Assembly (NCBI GenBank): GCA_025766275.1
Contig: JAFKAC010000029.1
Span: 372,001 to 436,000, forward strand
Reading direction: 5' to 3'
Length of the DNA: 64,000 nucleotides
Source of the DNA: Lactarius indigo
Lineage: Eukaryota > Basidiomycota > Agaricomycetes > Russulales > Russulaceae
Shown here: piece by piece, positions 43,570-55,789 of the stretch
Layout: the number at the start of each line of letters is the position of its first letter
Position numbering within the stretch: the stretch's first letter is position 1
Position numbers and translations under genes: made by a program
Notes under the pieces: model-generated
Database searches by the model: none
What the model was told of the DNA's origin: nothing
What the model saw: only the letters and a program-made list of their open reading frames with translations

Positions 43570-45074
43570 TGTGATCCGTGACCCATTCATTTTACTCTCA
43601 TACATTTCGTGACTCGTCTCTCGACCGTCAGCGTTACGTTACTTTCACACCTGCCACTACATTAGTTCCCCCTTCCCAACATCATTGCTTATCGCTCTTG
43701 CTCAATCAATGCCCCCTTTTTTCCTCCTTTGACAGCGCGTAGTGTACCGTATATATAATGTACAGCCCTGTTGCTATGTACCCGTCTCTGCAACGCAATA
43801 TTTATGAAGCCTCAATCTGTGTCAGGCTCGCACTCCCTTGATATGATTACAATATGAGCTGATAATGCCGACCTTAAGGGTACTAGCTACAATATTTATT
43901 TTTGTCTAGCGTCTCTTCGGTGCTTCGAATTCTTTTTGGGGACGATACGTCGCCATCCGTGATACAGTACACAAATACGTGAAGGTGCAGGGTCACGACG
44001 TATAGTTCGCATCGTGGTCAGAAGTGCAACTTTTACCATAGTTCTCCCATGTTCTCCCATCAGGTCAGACCGCAACTAGTACCACTGACTGCCGCTGGCA
44101 CAGCACACTCCGAGTCACCAGAACGATGTTTCAGGACGCACAGGCAAGGTCAGCTCGTAGCGCTCGATCGTATACGGACTGTCTGATCCGGGTTCTGTAT
44201 TTGTCTGCGTCATGTAGTAAACGTGTGCCAGTGCAACAGACGAGGGACAATTGCTCCTTACGGAGATGCGAGGCGTAGGCGTTCGTTGTCCGGGAGAACG
44301 TTGATACGACGTTCCGAATAAACACAGTGTTTCTGATTTCCAGTTAAGGATGACTCGAGCACTTATGATGACAACAAGCCCCAGTCCTGGGCGGCCAGAT
44401 AGCATCGCCCATTTCGCCTATCGCTGGTCTACCACAATTCCGAGAGCGCGCGCTGGACTTAGGATCCGTTACACCGATGTACAGTTGGGGAAGCGGAGTC
44501 ATGACACAGCCCGAGGACGACAGCCACCGGGGCTATAGTGCCGGTCAACGCAACTTCCAAGAAGTGCCCAATGGGCAAAGTAGTACAGCAATATAGTACG
44601 TAACATAACCGTGGCACTTGTAGCGACACCTCTCCCGAGTGCCAGTGGCGACATTGGCAACGCGATTCTGGCGCAGATGATCCAGGTGCTGTAATTATTT
44701 GACTATGGTGCCCCCTTTTCCAGGTAATTGTACCGTAGTTCCCAAGGCATTGCGCCATTTACAGTGACGTTTATCAGAACTACACTGCCTAGTTCACCTG
44801 TGTTGATGGTTGTGTATGCCCAAGAGATGTGGCGGATCGATGTATTGAAGTGCGAGCTTGGCCTTATCCAATTCGTTGCGAACAACGTTAGTGAATGTTG
44901 GCTCTCATGGATCCTAGTATTCAGGCTAAATGGTGCGTGTAGAGCTCCGTCCTCTTCGCGAGATCCGGGGTAACGATCAGCGATCGCATTAAAATACTAA
45001 AACCGGTCGTTCGTCGAGGTATTATCACATACAAAAGAGAGTAACGTGCGTCTAGCCCCAGAACTCATGGTCGA
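43570..45074. other. Convergent region between the terpene synthase and ERG12
   Basis: About 1.5 kb. Minus-strand frames at 44115-44405, 44459-44758 and 44703-44885 have somewhat protein-like composition, but I could not join them into a convincing gene and recognise no family. Otherwise nothing seen. Confidence 0.4.
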
Positions 45075-46762
45075 TTAAACGTATAGCCACCGCCCGCGCT
45101 GCTCCGCCCACTCTGTGAGTCCTTCAGTCCTTTGAGCCTCGAGTGCTTCGCGCAACGAAGGCTGTTGACCCAGAGTCCCTTGTGTCGAAAGCGAGCCCAA
45201 TGCGTAATTCTCTGGGTCGTAAGGTGAGAGAATGCCCAGTCCACTTCCGCCGACAGAAGTCAGGTACGGGTGGAACCCTGAGCTAGTGAGTTCCTTCGCG
45301 AGGACGTCCAAGACGCTGTCCTCCACATCTACCGCAGCGATCAGTGAGCAATCGAAAGACCAAATGAGCAGTGAACCCCACCATCTGGAATGAGGGTAAC
45401 AGCGCATCCTCCGCCCCCAGCACCCGTCAGTTTGGTGCTCAGGCCATATGGCTCCGCGGCGGTCTGCGCTCGGATGGTCTCGAGTACAGGGTGAGAGACA
45501 CCGAGCGCGACAAGATGAGCATGATTCTCGGTGATGAGTGACGCAAGAGCAGAGAGCAGCGCATCTCGCGGTAGTTCGGCATCGCCAAGGGCACGGCGAG
45601 ACTCATCGCTGATGCTTTGAATTGAGTCGAGAATGCGATCGACAACTGCGGGCTCCTGCGAAATCATCAATGTCCGACTCAAAAAGTCGAGTTGCATATC
45701 CAGAAGAGAAAACCCACCGCGAGTTTCTTGGCAGCGACACCCTCTACAAGTTTCTTTGTGTCTCGAGGGACGCGCGAATCTGTCAATAAGAATCGGAATG
45801 ACTTGAACCTGTATCGAAATCAAGGTACTTCAACACTGTCGCTGGCGGCTCATGTTATAGATCTCGACTCACCCTTGAATTCCTTCCATACCGCTCTTCC
45901 TTCCGAATCCTGGTCTGGTATATGCAAGTGCACCGCCATATACAGCGACTGAGTTATCCACTCCGCTGGGGTTTCCGTGTAAAATTTTCTCGGCGACGAA
46001 GGCCCAATGATTTATTTCCTCGGCGATCTGACGTGGCAAGGCGCGCCGTCCTGCATGAGATACGTGCACATGTCCGGGATCTTGTGTTTGCACGTCGGGA
46101 GTACGAGATGGCTCAGGGAGGGGAGGTATTGTGATACGTTGATGGAGGAGGAGAAGGGCCGTCGCAACGCAAGTGGAGAAAGAGGCGGAGCTCCCAAGAC
46201 CCGCACCGACGGGCAGCGTTGATCTCACAGCGAAGCCGAATGAAGGCCTAGATAAGAAAGTCGGTCAGCGCTGATAGGTCACAGCGCTAGGAATCGTACG
46301 TAGCTACCTTTCACCGCCGTGAGTCATCACCATGTACAAGTATAAGAAGGCCACAGAGGCGGCACGAGCTTGTTTATTCTTGTCTATACCGGATGGGAGC
46401 CCGCGTTGTTGGATAGCATCGAATAGTCGTTGATCGAGTGTGTCAGGATGAGGATTGCCGACACTAACGGGTGTGACGGCATCCCATGGAAGGTCATCGA
46501 GGACCCATTCGTGTGAAAAGTTGTCCAGGTCAATGAAACGTAGTGCGATTTTACCATCATGACGCGGGGAAGAAAGGCCGTAACAACGTAGACCGACAGA
46601 GGCTGCAATTGCGGTCTGCAACACCATCAAAACCGTCCCAAAATTTGACGTGACTGTGACTCACAACGCCATGAACGACAGCGTGTTCCCCAAACAAAAT
46701 AACCTTTCCCGGAGCACTCACGAACCATTCGCGGTCTTCTCTCTTCCTCGCTGGGTGCTCAT
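45075..46762 (-). CDS. ERG12: Mevalonate kinase
   Basis: GHMP kinase that phosphorylates mevalonate early in the isoprenoid and ergosterol pathway (cytosol). The conserved body begins EWFVSAPGKVILFGEHAVVHGV (about 46733), then TAIAASVGLRCYGLSSPR, the ATP loop RSTLPVGAGLGSSASFSTC, EEINHWAFVAEKILHGNPSGVDNS, FGRKSG, KLTGAGGGGCAVTL, and the end EGLTEWAEQRGRWLYV at 45075. Introns keep frame. The start is uncertain: the body is in one open frame with the cystathionine beta-lyase upstream and has no in-frame ATG. The nearest ATG (46762) is out of frame by two bases, which two doubled bases would explain. Confidence 0.93.
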
Positions 46763-46777
46763 TGTAGGCGAGTTTCT

Positions 46778-48250
46778 CTACCGCGCGGCTGATAGTGACT
46801 CCACCGTGAGGGACAGTAGCGCGTACAAAATGGTGTTGGTCAGCGCCGGCAGAAACGGTAATAGCGCCCGCTTCAAGAAGGGCATGTTCAAGGTCATCGA
46901 TGAGGTCCGCCGGGTCCTCAATCCCAACACACAAGCGAATGAGATCCTCGGGTAAACCTCGTTCAGCACGCACAGCAGGATCGATTGACGCGTGGCTAGT
47001 AGCAGGACAGCTGTGAGGTATACTTGTAGGTGATAATGATGGAACTTACGACATGACGCATGGCATGCTAATCAGAGAATTGACGCAGCCAAAAGAAACA
47101 GAGATGCCCCAAAGACGAGTCGCACCCACAATGCGCTCAGAGAGGGCCTTGTCTCCGGTGGTGAAAGAGAGCACCGCGCCATAACCGTCTGCGTTACGTT
47201 CATGGATTTCTCTCCCAGGGTGGTTCGCCAAGCCGGGGTAGTGGACTTTAAAACCAAGGCGGTCGAGCATAGAGGCGACGGCCATTGCGGAGGTCTGTTG
47301 ACGGTCCATGCGGATAGCAAGTGTCTTTATACCACGCAAAAGGAGGAAGCAGTCGAAAGGGGTGAGGGCATTGCCGATTGCGTTGACAACGAATCCTATT
47401 TGCTAGAGGAAGATTTTAGTAAGTTTGTTAAGCAGAAGAACCGAATAAGGGACGCACCTTAGCTATGTCATCACTATTGCAGGTAATAACGCCTGCCATT
47501 AAATCGTGGTGCCCACTAAGGTATTTGGTAGCACTATCGTATACAATGTCCGCGCCATATTCTAACGGGCGTTGCAAGTAAGGGCTCATCATAGTGTTGT
47601 CGACTACGACAAGAGCGTCTGGAGCATGTTCCTTGACTCGTGCGGCAATGTTCGCGAGATCGGCAACTTTCAGAAGCGGGTTAGTAGGACTCTCTAAAAG
47701 GACCATGGCCGTTTTTCCTGCTTTAATGTGCGCGTAGAGATTTAAGGGGTTGGTAGTGTCGACGTGATGCACGACAACGCCACCGTGGGTCTTGATGTAG
47801 GTGAGGAGGCGATTTGTGCCGCCGTATAGGTCATCGCCAGCGATGATCTCGTCTCCCGGTTTGAGAAGACGGAGGATAACATCGAGCGCGGCCATCCCAG
47901 ACGAGACGGCGAAGGCATGACCTGCTGAAGATATCTTGGCGATGTGGTGCTCTGCGATCAAGAATAAGCGAAAGCTGGATGCCGTAAGGCTGGTGGTCCT
48001 CACCGAGATGACTGCGAGTGGGATTACCACTTCTCGAATAGTCGTACTGGCCATCGACGCCCTTGAAGGTAGAAGTCTGATATATTGGAACCGAGCTAGA
48101 GCCATATTGGTCTTTTTGATCAGGGTTGTCTACGGTCGCGCAAAGGGTACCAAAACGATACGGCCTGCGAGGACGAAATGGGGAGTCTGGTTCAGGAGTT
48201 GGGAGTTCGTAGTCTCTGATGAGACCGTGGCTTTGAGCTGAATGAGACAT
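46778..48250 (-). CDS. STR3: Cystathionine beta-lyase
   Basis: PLP enzyme that splits cystathionine to homocysteine, pyruvate and ammonia in methionine synthesis. The start is MSHSAQSHGLIRDYEL (48250). Motifs: YQTSTFKG, YDYSRSGNPTRSHLE, FAVSSGMAALDVI, PGDEIIAGDDLYGGTNRLL, ESPTNPLLKVADL, VVVDNTMMSPYLQRPLEYGADI, the PLP-lysine SATKYLSGHHDLMAGVI, NALTPFDCFLLLRGIKTLA and SVSFGCVNSLISMPCVMSHASIDP. The VDNTMMSP and SATKYLSGHHDLMAG blocks match beta-lyases better than gamma-lyases. The conserved part ends at about 46860 (LLEAGAI). The frame then stays open into ERG12. I place the end at the TAG of the next frame (46778), assuming one extra base; this is inference. Confidence 0.9.
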
Positions 48251-48453
48251 GAATATTGAGGAAGGTAAGAATGGAGATCAGGCGACGTGGGCATCATGAT
48301 ATGAGTGAAATACTCGTGGGACCCGATTGCGAAATGATTGAATGCTTTCAAAGCTGGCCCGACATCCTCGGCTCGGCTCAGGCTCGAGCAACTGTAGCCC
48401 ATGCCCCGAAGACAACGTATGCCCTTACTGTTCAATCTTTCTAACACACTCTG

Positions 48454-49068
48454 ATGATCTACTCAAGCCGTAAGAAAGGCACAAGAGAGTCAACCACTCG
48501 ATGCCGAGATCATTGCAAAACGCACAAAACGACACCTCGATGAGCTCGAGGTGCGCTTCCTTGCGGCTCGCTTCCGATCCATTATCTCATTGTTCTCATT
48601 TCACACGCAGCGCTCAAATTATGCAGAGCCGTCCACCTCGTATCTCGGAATGGACGAGGACGACCAGGCCGGAAAATCCGCCAAAGGCCGTGCCCGTCAG
48701 ACAGTCTCGGACAAACGACAACTCTCCGGTCCTAGCGCGAAGAGGAAGAAGGCCAATATGAACATCCGCACAGCCATTCTCTACAGAAAGAATTTTGCAA
48801 CCCTTATTGAGGAATCGGTGAGTGTCCCATTTAACCCATCTTACGGTGCTCTATTAATTCCATTGTCCAGGGGCTGGCAAACCTCCCTTCCTCGATGCCC
48901 ACTTATCTTACTGCTGCCGCTGCTCCCGCCAAGAAGCCAACACGACAACTATGTACTGTCTGTGGGTATTGGGGCAACTACAAGTGCAAAAAGTGTGCCA
49001 TGCATTTTTGTGGTCTCGATTGCCAGGGTGTCCATGACGAGACAAGATGTGAACGACGCGTCATTTAA
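48454..49068 (+). CDS. VPS71: HIT-type zinc-finger protein Vps71/ZNHIT1, SWR1 complex subunit
   Basis: Subunit of the SWR1 chromatin remodeller that exchanges H2A for H2A.Z. Residues AQESQPLDAEIIAKRTKRHLDELE start the protein, then after an intron RSNYAEPSTSYLGMDEDD, KANMNIRTAILYRKNFATLIEES, LPSSMPTYLTAAAPAKKPTRQ and a complete HIT zinc finger with eight ligands (LCTVCGYWGNYKCKKC, FCGLDCQGVHDETRC). It ends at 49068. Using ATG 48454 (MIYSSR) requires dropping one base at 48471-48472 (CGT/CGA emitted as CGTA). It is divergent from cystathionine beta-lyase by about 200 bp. Confidence 0.88.
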
Positions 49069-50039
49069 GCGTGCATCTCCCCGAATACTGTAAAATAGGC
49101 TCTAGCACTCCCCTGGCCCTCTGTTTATGGGTCCCAGGTTTTTTCCTCGTACTCTTCGACTCACACATATCCTGGCTTCCCTGAACGTGACTTCTCCATT
49201 GTACCTTAACCCATGACATTCAACGGTAAGCACCACTTCAACCCCAAAAATAGTCGTCCTGGTTTAGGAAAGTAGATTCTCCCCTCTAGATGAACTCGTC
49301 TTGTGTTATGGTGGACTTGCAGCCCTGGGCGGATACCAGCTGCTGAGATGGCTGTCGTCGCACATAGGATTCTACCGCTTTCGGGTTGCACGTTTTGAGT
49401 CGTTCGGGTTATGTATGACCACAGCGATTCAGTCGTGGAGGCCCCCATAAACTTGACAACTGAACGTATCCCACTGGATTTTGTCCGTTATTTGTGCTCA
49501 CATTGCGCGTCACGCCAACTCGCGACTCAATCAATGGCCCACCAAACTCGCGGGGGACCGGGCGTCTGATGGGGGATAACTGCCTTCATTTGGTGGTGGT
49601 GGGGTTACTGCGAGCTGTAATAGAGTGGTTATGATTGATCAATTAATGTCAGGAGGTTCACAGTTTATCGATTGTTCAGAACAACTGCACTCTATGTTGC
49701 GCGTGCTAGATTGGATCATGTAGGAATATGAACACCAGTGGTGCCGTGGTCACGGTATGGTGTCAACTTGCTGCATATGGTGCCGTTATATTCGCACACC
49801 CGCTTTGAAAAGCACCCGGAATACGAGTGTTGCGTTTTGTCGGGCGGCAAATCTTGTAGTGTATCTAGTCGACCTTGCCACTCAGGGTCCCGCTCAGGGG
49901 TTGGTACACGCACTCGTTTAAGTCCTGATTGTATACCGGTTACACCATATGGTTGATTACAGACGACCGTAAGTTGATCCTAACAATAAATGATGCAAAG
50001 CGTCTAAGAGAGAAATTATGATGCATCCAGCAAATAAGG
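49069..50039. other. Convergent intergenic region
   Basis: About 970 bp between the 3' ends of VPS71 and the aspartic protease gene. Only short open frames without domains; nothing else seen. Confidence 0.5.
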
Positions 50040-51639
50040 TTACGTGAGCTTCGCCAACTGAATCGTATCTTTCCCAACGTCCGTGGAGAAATATGCGTTC
50101 TTCAGGAAAACATCCCCTACTAACAATTGCTCCGGGCCACCGATCTGGCCAGAAGAAATCCCGGACGCGCAGTCTCCCGTGGGATTATTCGGGTCCAATG
50201 GCGCGAAGGTGATGTCACGGGAGTCAATAGCGAAAGTTTGGCCACCGAAAGTGAGTGCAAGAGAAGCATTGGTCGTACATGGGATCACAAAACCACCATT
50301 TCCATCGCTCTTGGAACCAGGAATGGCTTTGTGTATGGCCTGCGCGTCTGCGGGTGGCGCAATGAACAAGGTGGTGCCAGTGTCCAAGATTGCGGTACGG
50401 CCAACGAGACCGAGATCGTTTCCATCAACTGTAACCGCATCTATCGTGGACTCCCAAAAACCTTGAGTGTTCACGTTCGGTAGAGTGACGGCGGTTGCTT
50501 GATCAAACTTGCTTGGGTCCAGTCCCCCGAAGGTGATCTCGCCATCGTCCTTCTGATCAGCGAGACGCGATATCTTGTACGAGGTAATAGCGTCTTTTAT
50601 CAACCCCGCCTTGGCGAGCGCTTCGACTGGTGTGAGCGTTTGTTGCTCAGAGAGCGTACTTTTGGCCAGACCCATGAGACCATCAAATGTGGCAGTGGTA
50701 AAGTCATCGGTTTCTTGAAGAGCCGCGCCAAATGTATGAGCATTAAGCTGAAGACCCGCGATGGCGATGTTGTCTTTGATGATATTCCCAGCAACGGCTC
50801 CTTTGCCATAAGTCACTTGGAAAGGTTGTTGCGTGTCAACAAATGAAGTGGAGGACTGAGGCCCAAGGAACGTGTGATTGCCCTACATGTCGAGTAACGT
50901 GAGTGTGGCCAAAACACGAACTGGTCTGAGCAACTTACACAGTCGGCACCTTCTGCGGATTGACACCCCTCTGCTCCAACCCATAAATCGGCAGAGCCGG
51001 AATCCATCAAAACCCGGAAATCGCGAGGAGGAGTGCCCATTTGTACAGCTGAGAAATACCCCACGTCGTTGGCAATAATATCGAGCCCTAGAGAATCTGC
51101 GGCCGCGGGTTTGTTGGCCGGCGTAACGGTATCGTCGAGCAGAGCTTTTAGGTCAACGGGGTCGAAGCCTGTATTGGCAGAGTCCCTCGAGGCCTTTCTG
51201 CTGGACACAAGCAATGGGTTAAATAAAGTGTGGAAGACGTGTAAAAGTGCGCACGGTTTGCCTTGTTTCCCGAGGACGGCACCAGCATGGCCAACGCGAG
51301 GTGAGCTACGACCGGTGAGGTGCGCCTCACGAGAAACGAGTCTTCCCAAAAGCTCTTCGGTAGATGGCCCCTCACGACCCGTCATACGTGCGAGACGTCG
51401 GTGTGAGCGGTTGATGTGTTGTTGGAGGAGCTATCGTGAAGATTATGAAGAATTCTTAATGGTTAGAGGTGTAAGATACTGACCAGCTGAGGGTGGATAT
51501 CTTGCCGCAAAGGAATACGCTTCAAAGGCAGAGTGGTGATGCCCGTTTGTCCGGAACTCAAGGGGATGGCATTTACTTCGAGAAGAGATAGAGAAAGTAG
51601 GCTTCCCAGAAGCAAGACGAAAGGAGAGGTTGACTTCAT
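50040..51639 (-). CDS. Secreted pepsin-like aspartic protease (family A1)
   Basis: Extracellular acid endopeptidase of the polyporopepsin type. A signal peptide MKSTSPFVLLLGSLLSLSLL starts at 51639, followed by a pro-segment of about 140 residues. The mature enzyme has ANDVGYFSAVQMGTPPRDF, the first active-site motif LMDSGSADLWVG (DSGS where DTGS is common), VTYGKGAVAGNIIKDNIAIAG, FDGLMGLAKSTLSEQ, EITFGGLDPSKF, the second active-site motif AILDTGTTLFIAPP, and LLVGDVFLKNAYFSTDVGKDTIQLAKLT at the end. Few introns, frame intact. A TATA-like box lies about 120 bp upstream. Likely a nutritional or host-interaction protease; its regulation is not visible beyond the promoter. Confidence 0.95.
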
Positions 51640-51756
51640 CGCGTCAGTCCTGGACGGTGATATTTTTGCAAAAATATTAGGTCAAAAAAGGACCAGCCTG
51701 TAATGAGCAACGAAGGAGGAGAGAGGATAGAGGTCAAAGGTTGGTGGAGGAGCATT

Positions 51757-51767
51757 CTTTTTATATG
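51757..51767 (-). promoter_or_regulatory. TATA box of the aspartic protease
   Basis: Read on the minus strand, GCATATAAAAAG lies about 120 bp before the protease ATG, a plausible TATA position for an inducible secreted enzyme. Confidence 0.55.
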
Positions 51768-52621
51768 CACCCAAGAAATGGCAACAGGGAGGGTGTATTG
51801 GCTCACGACAACCACACACAGCCAACAGGGTGTCTGCAGGCGGCGTGTTCTGCTTTTGTTATCGCCTTTCGGCACAAGAGAAGAATGAACAGAGCTGTTA
51901 GACCTCCGCGGAAAAAGCACGTTACCAGAACAATAGAACGCAGGCATATTGCCGGTATTGTGATAGCAACAATAGCGACACGAGGGCTATTATTAAAAGG
52001 TGACGGCTGAGGGTCCAATAGCCATGTGCATGAAGTTTTGACAGTTGTATGTGAATGTGAGACCCTGTGATCCTCATATTGTGGTGGTTTCGTTGGGAGT
52101 TGGGTCGTCACGACGAGCACCTTGTGTGCTGCGAGTGGCTGTGATTCCGAAGCTTGGCAGTGGCATTGGCAATTTTCTCAACCTCGGAACCCCTGAAATT
52201 GTGACGACTTGCGCACACTCATCCATGAGTCGGATGAAATGCCATAGCGACTGACTTGAAGGGAATCGAGTGCACATGCGGCGCAGTGGCGTTGCCGCGA
52301 CTCGGTCCGATTCGAGTTGTCGACTCGAGAGTTTCACACGCGAGTTATTTTCGGCAGACCTGAACCAATACCCAGCGACTTTAGACGATGCAAACCAGGT
52401 GAAGAGATACATTTGTGGAGACAACTCGCAAGTTGCAGCGTGAGTCAGAATTGTGACGAGCGGTGACCGGTGTGAACTCTAACTCAGCGGCAACACGACG
52501 GCGCGGTAGAGTAATGGGTCCGAGAGTGGCCTGACTTTTTTTTCTCATGATCAATAAATAAGCGGGTTGCCTAGGAGGTAGGTACTGGTTTTGGAGGACG
52601 CCGCCCTCGTGCATCACAGAA
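51768..52621. promoter_or_regulatory. Divergent region between the aspartic protease and ERG3
   Basis: About 850 bp between two genes transcribed away from each other. No coding or RNA feature seen. Part must be the ERG3 promoter. Confidence 0.4.
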
Positions 52622-53807
52622 ATGGACCTCGTACTGAGCCTCGCAGACGAGTACCTCCTTGACAAGGCGTGGAGTTATATTGTACCGGCCTCTGTCTTCG
52701 TGTCCCCTCCACTTCAGGCGAACATTTCCCAATCGAGCGTCGTACCAACAACTTGGCATCACCACCTCGTCTCTCTACTGCCACACCCCCCACTACCACC
52801 CAGCCACGACGTCTCTGCATGGCCTCGCGATTACATCCCGCGCCAGCTTCTCTCCCTTTCTGCTATCACGTTGACCGGCATCTTCTTCCTCTACTTCATC
52901 TTTGCCGGTCTCTCCTATCGTTACATCTTCAACCATGAGATGATGAGCCATCCACGCTTTCTCAAAAACCAAGTCAAGCTCGAAATTCAATGCAGTTTGC
53001 GTGCTTTCCCTAGCATGACCCTCCTTACTCTGCCTTGGTTCCAAGCTGAAGTCCGTGGATACTCCAAGTTGTACGATAACGTGGGTGACTATGGTCTTGT
53101 GTATCTCTTATTTTCGATACCGTTGTGAGTAAGCCCTTTTGCCATCTCCGTTACATTCTTTGACGCAAAACCTGCAGCTTCCTGGTTTTCACTGACTACG
53201 GCATCTACTGGGTACATCGCTTGTTACATCACCCCCTGATCTACAAGTACGTTCACAAGCCACACCACAAATGGCTCAGTATGTCTCCTCATCGCTCCCC
53301 GTTCCTACCCCATCTGAGCCATTGTTGCAGTTCCAACTCCCTTCGCTTCGCATGCGTTTCATCCTCTTGACGGTTACCTCAATCCGTGCCTTATCATCTT
53401 TTCATCTTCGCCTTCCCATTGCACCGCTGGCTTTATCTAGGTCTTTTCGTCTTTGTGAACTTCTGGAGTATTCTCGTGCGTCTTCATCGAGTCGTGTCCC
53501 GCATCTCAATTTTCGTTAACTCCGGTTCACAGATACACGACTCAGACATGATTACCGGTCACTGCTCTCGAAAATGTCATCAACGGACCGGCGCACCATA
53601 CCCTACATCACCTTTATTTCACCGTTAATTACGGGCAATATTTCACATGGGCAGATAGATGGGGGGGCTCATACCGGCAGCCAGGCTTCCGAGCTTGATC
53701 CACTACTTGAGGTCCTTGCCACAAAAGAAGCGAAAAGGAAAGAGGCGATGGGAAAAAGCGGAATAGTTCGTGATCATGAACAGTTCAACGATACCAGTAG
53801 GATTTGA
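52622..53807 (+). CDS. ERG3: Sterol C5-desaturase
   Basis: ER membrane di-iron enzyme that introduces the C5-6 double bond in ergosterol synthesis. Residues [20 protein letters not shown] lead to membrane segments ([20 protein letters not shown]) and the three histidine boxes: HRLLHH, HKPHHK (in [12 protein letters not shown]) and HHTLHH (in [20 protein letters not shown]). Also [22 protein letters not shown], [26 protein letters not shown] and a charged tail to 53807. Five exons. Two frame breaks: 53562-53563 (CAC/CAT emitted as CACT) and 53683-53684 (CCA/CCG emitted as CCAG). With one base of each pair removed the protein reads through to [17 protein letters not shown]. Confidence 0.93.
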
Positions 53808-54072
53808 TGTTATAGTATTGCGTATCTACTACTTTACTAATGCAAGGGGAGAGCGAGACATCTGCGTCATTATGGTTCGATCAGCTACAGGTGAATCCAC
53901 TTGTCGTCCCTCGTCACCAAAGAACCGTGGTCATACGTCGACTGTCAGGATGGGTCAACTATGACGACACAACATATACAAGATCTCGAGCGACGCAACA
54001 ACGCAGTGAGTTGCGCGTATTCTACATGGTGACAGGACTCGATACGAGGGCCCAGTGGCTCCACGCGGCTCA

Positions 54073-55578
54073 TCACCGCTTTTGTGAGCGTTTCTTCACC
54101 TCGTCGTCCTTGACTGCATGCAGCATGATTTTGTTGGGGTGTCCTGGGGTATTACCCGAGTGACCTTTTGACCAGTCATACGATACGGCGTATGCAAAGA
54201 TCGTTCCCGTGCGATTGAATGCAGAGGAAGAGACCGGGCCGGGACACGGGTCGAACGCTATTACGCACAATCGTCAGTAATACGCACAGTAGGACAAGAG
54301 ACGTCATACTTTTCAATCGCGTGCGTGAGTCTTTGTCCCAGAAGTTGATTGTGCCATCTGAGCCTGTAGTGCGGAAGGATTAGATGAGATTAAGAGCGGG
54401 CACGAAGGCGAAGTGTACCGCAGGTAGAGAATGTGCCGTGCACAGGGTGGAAGTTGATGTCGTTTACAGCGAAAACGAGGGACTGGTCTTTCGAAGGGGC
54501 CGATTGGTCGCGGCGGTGGCACTTGAAGGAAAAGTTATTCCTGACCACGCTTGCTGATCAATATTCAAACCAAATATGTAAGGGGTTAGAAAGTACGTAC
54601 TGCGAATCCTTCTCGTCGACATATCTTGAAAAGCGTACATCATCAGACCAGGCCGAAGCGAAAGAATGGTAACATACTGAATAGCCACGCGCCCTTCAAC
54701 GCTGCCCATGGCGAAGCCAGTGCCGGTAGGGAAACAGGATATCACCCGCGTTTGCCATTTTAGTGGGGACATCATGGTCTGAGACGAGGAGTCAACAGCG
54801 TGATAGAAGAGAGGGTCCTCATACGTTCGCACCTTGTAGGGAGTCGTGGGATTCGTGAGGTTAAAAATCTGGACGTGACGCTCTGCAGTGCCGACGACCA
54901 TAAGCGGGTACGAGACATCGAGTGTATAGCACCTCTCTGGTAGTTGGACGGTTGAGACTGGATTTGCTGAACGCATATCCCAGTACTACTCAAAAATCAG
55001 ACACCAAGCCCGAGGAGGGGACCGAACACGAATCACCTTGACGGTTTTGTCCCAAGAGCTGGTAGCGAGAATGCTGCCCTGTGGCGTCTCGAGCCATTTA
55101 ACAACCTTCACAGGGGCGTCGTGCTGTGCGACCTGTTGCGCCTGTCCAGTTTGAATGTCGTAGAGACGCGCAGCATTGTCACCTCCGCCAGATATGATCT
55201 TGTTGCCTTCCTATAGAGCGAAGGTCAAGAGGGAAACCAATCATGACTTTTGCGACGGGTGCGTACTTTGTTCCAGCAGACCGAAAGCACCGGCCCCTGG
55301 TGGCCATACATTGCTTTTCCTTGAGTCTGGCCATTTGCTCCTACTTCGTATATTCTAACCTATAAATCCATTTTGTCGTGTGAGGAGGCATGTGGAGGGG
55401 AAGGGTGGAGAATGCGTGGTCTCACATTATTGTCCCAGCTCCCAACCGCAAGGAAATCCGCCACGGGGCAGAAAGCAAGAGAAGATATCGCGTCTGGGGG
55501 AGGATCTGAGACTTCAACGTCCTTCTCTGCTGTTGATGAGACATTTGCGGATGTAGAACTTGCACCGAAGAAAGCCAT
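54073..55578 (-). CDS. RAE1: mRNA export factor Rae1/Gle2
   Basis: WD40 protein of the nuclear pore that binds the GLEBS motif of Nup98 and takes part in mRNA export and spindle assembly. The start is MAFFGASSTSANVSST (55578). Then ISSLAFCPVADFLAVGSWDNNVR, GKAMYGHQGPVLSVCWNKEGNKIISGGGDN, APVKVVKWLETPQGSILATSSWDKTVKYWDMRS, PERCYTLDVSYPLMVVGTAERH, WQTRVISCFPTGTGFAMGSVEGRVAIQYV, NNFSFKCHRRDQS, VNDINFHPVHGTFSTCGSDG, INFWDKDSR and the conserved end AFNRTGTIFAYAVSYDWSKGHSG. Stop at 54073. The order of blades is complete and all introns keep frame. Confidence 0.95.
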
Positions 55579-55789
55579 GATAGATGATAGGAACAGTCTT
55601 GGTTTACGCGTCAACCCCTTGCCTGTGACTCGTGTTGGGCCACGTAAGTTACATAAGCAATGGACTAGGCGCTGGTCATCGACCAATGTCGCTCTTACAG
55701 TAATCAGAGTCAGAAGTTACACGTCTAAGGAAATGCGTACACGTATCACTCATCCCTGTGGATTCGAAAAATAGCCAGATACAAAAATC

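Noticed and set aside
44115..44980. Possible minus-strand gene downstream of the terpene synthase
   Set aside because: Three frames look slightly protein-like, but no start, intron chain or family could be established.
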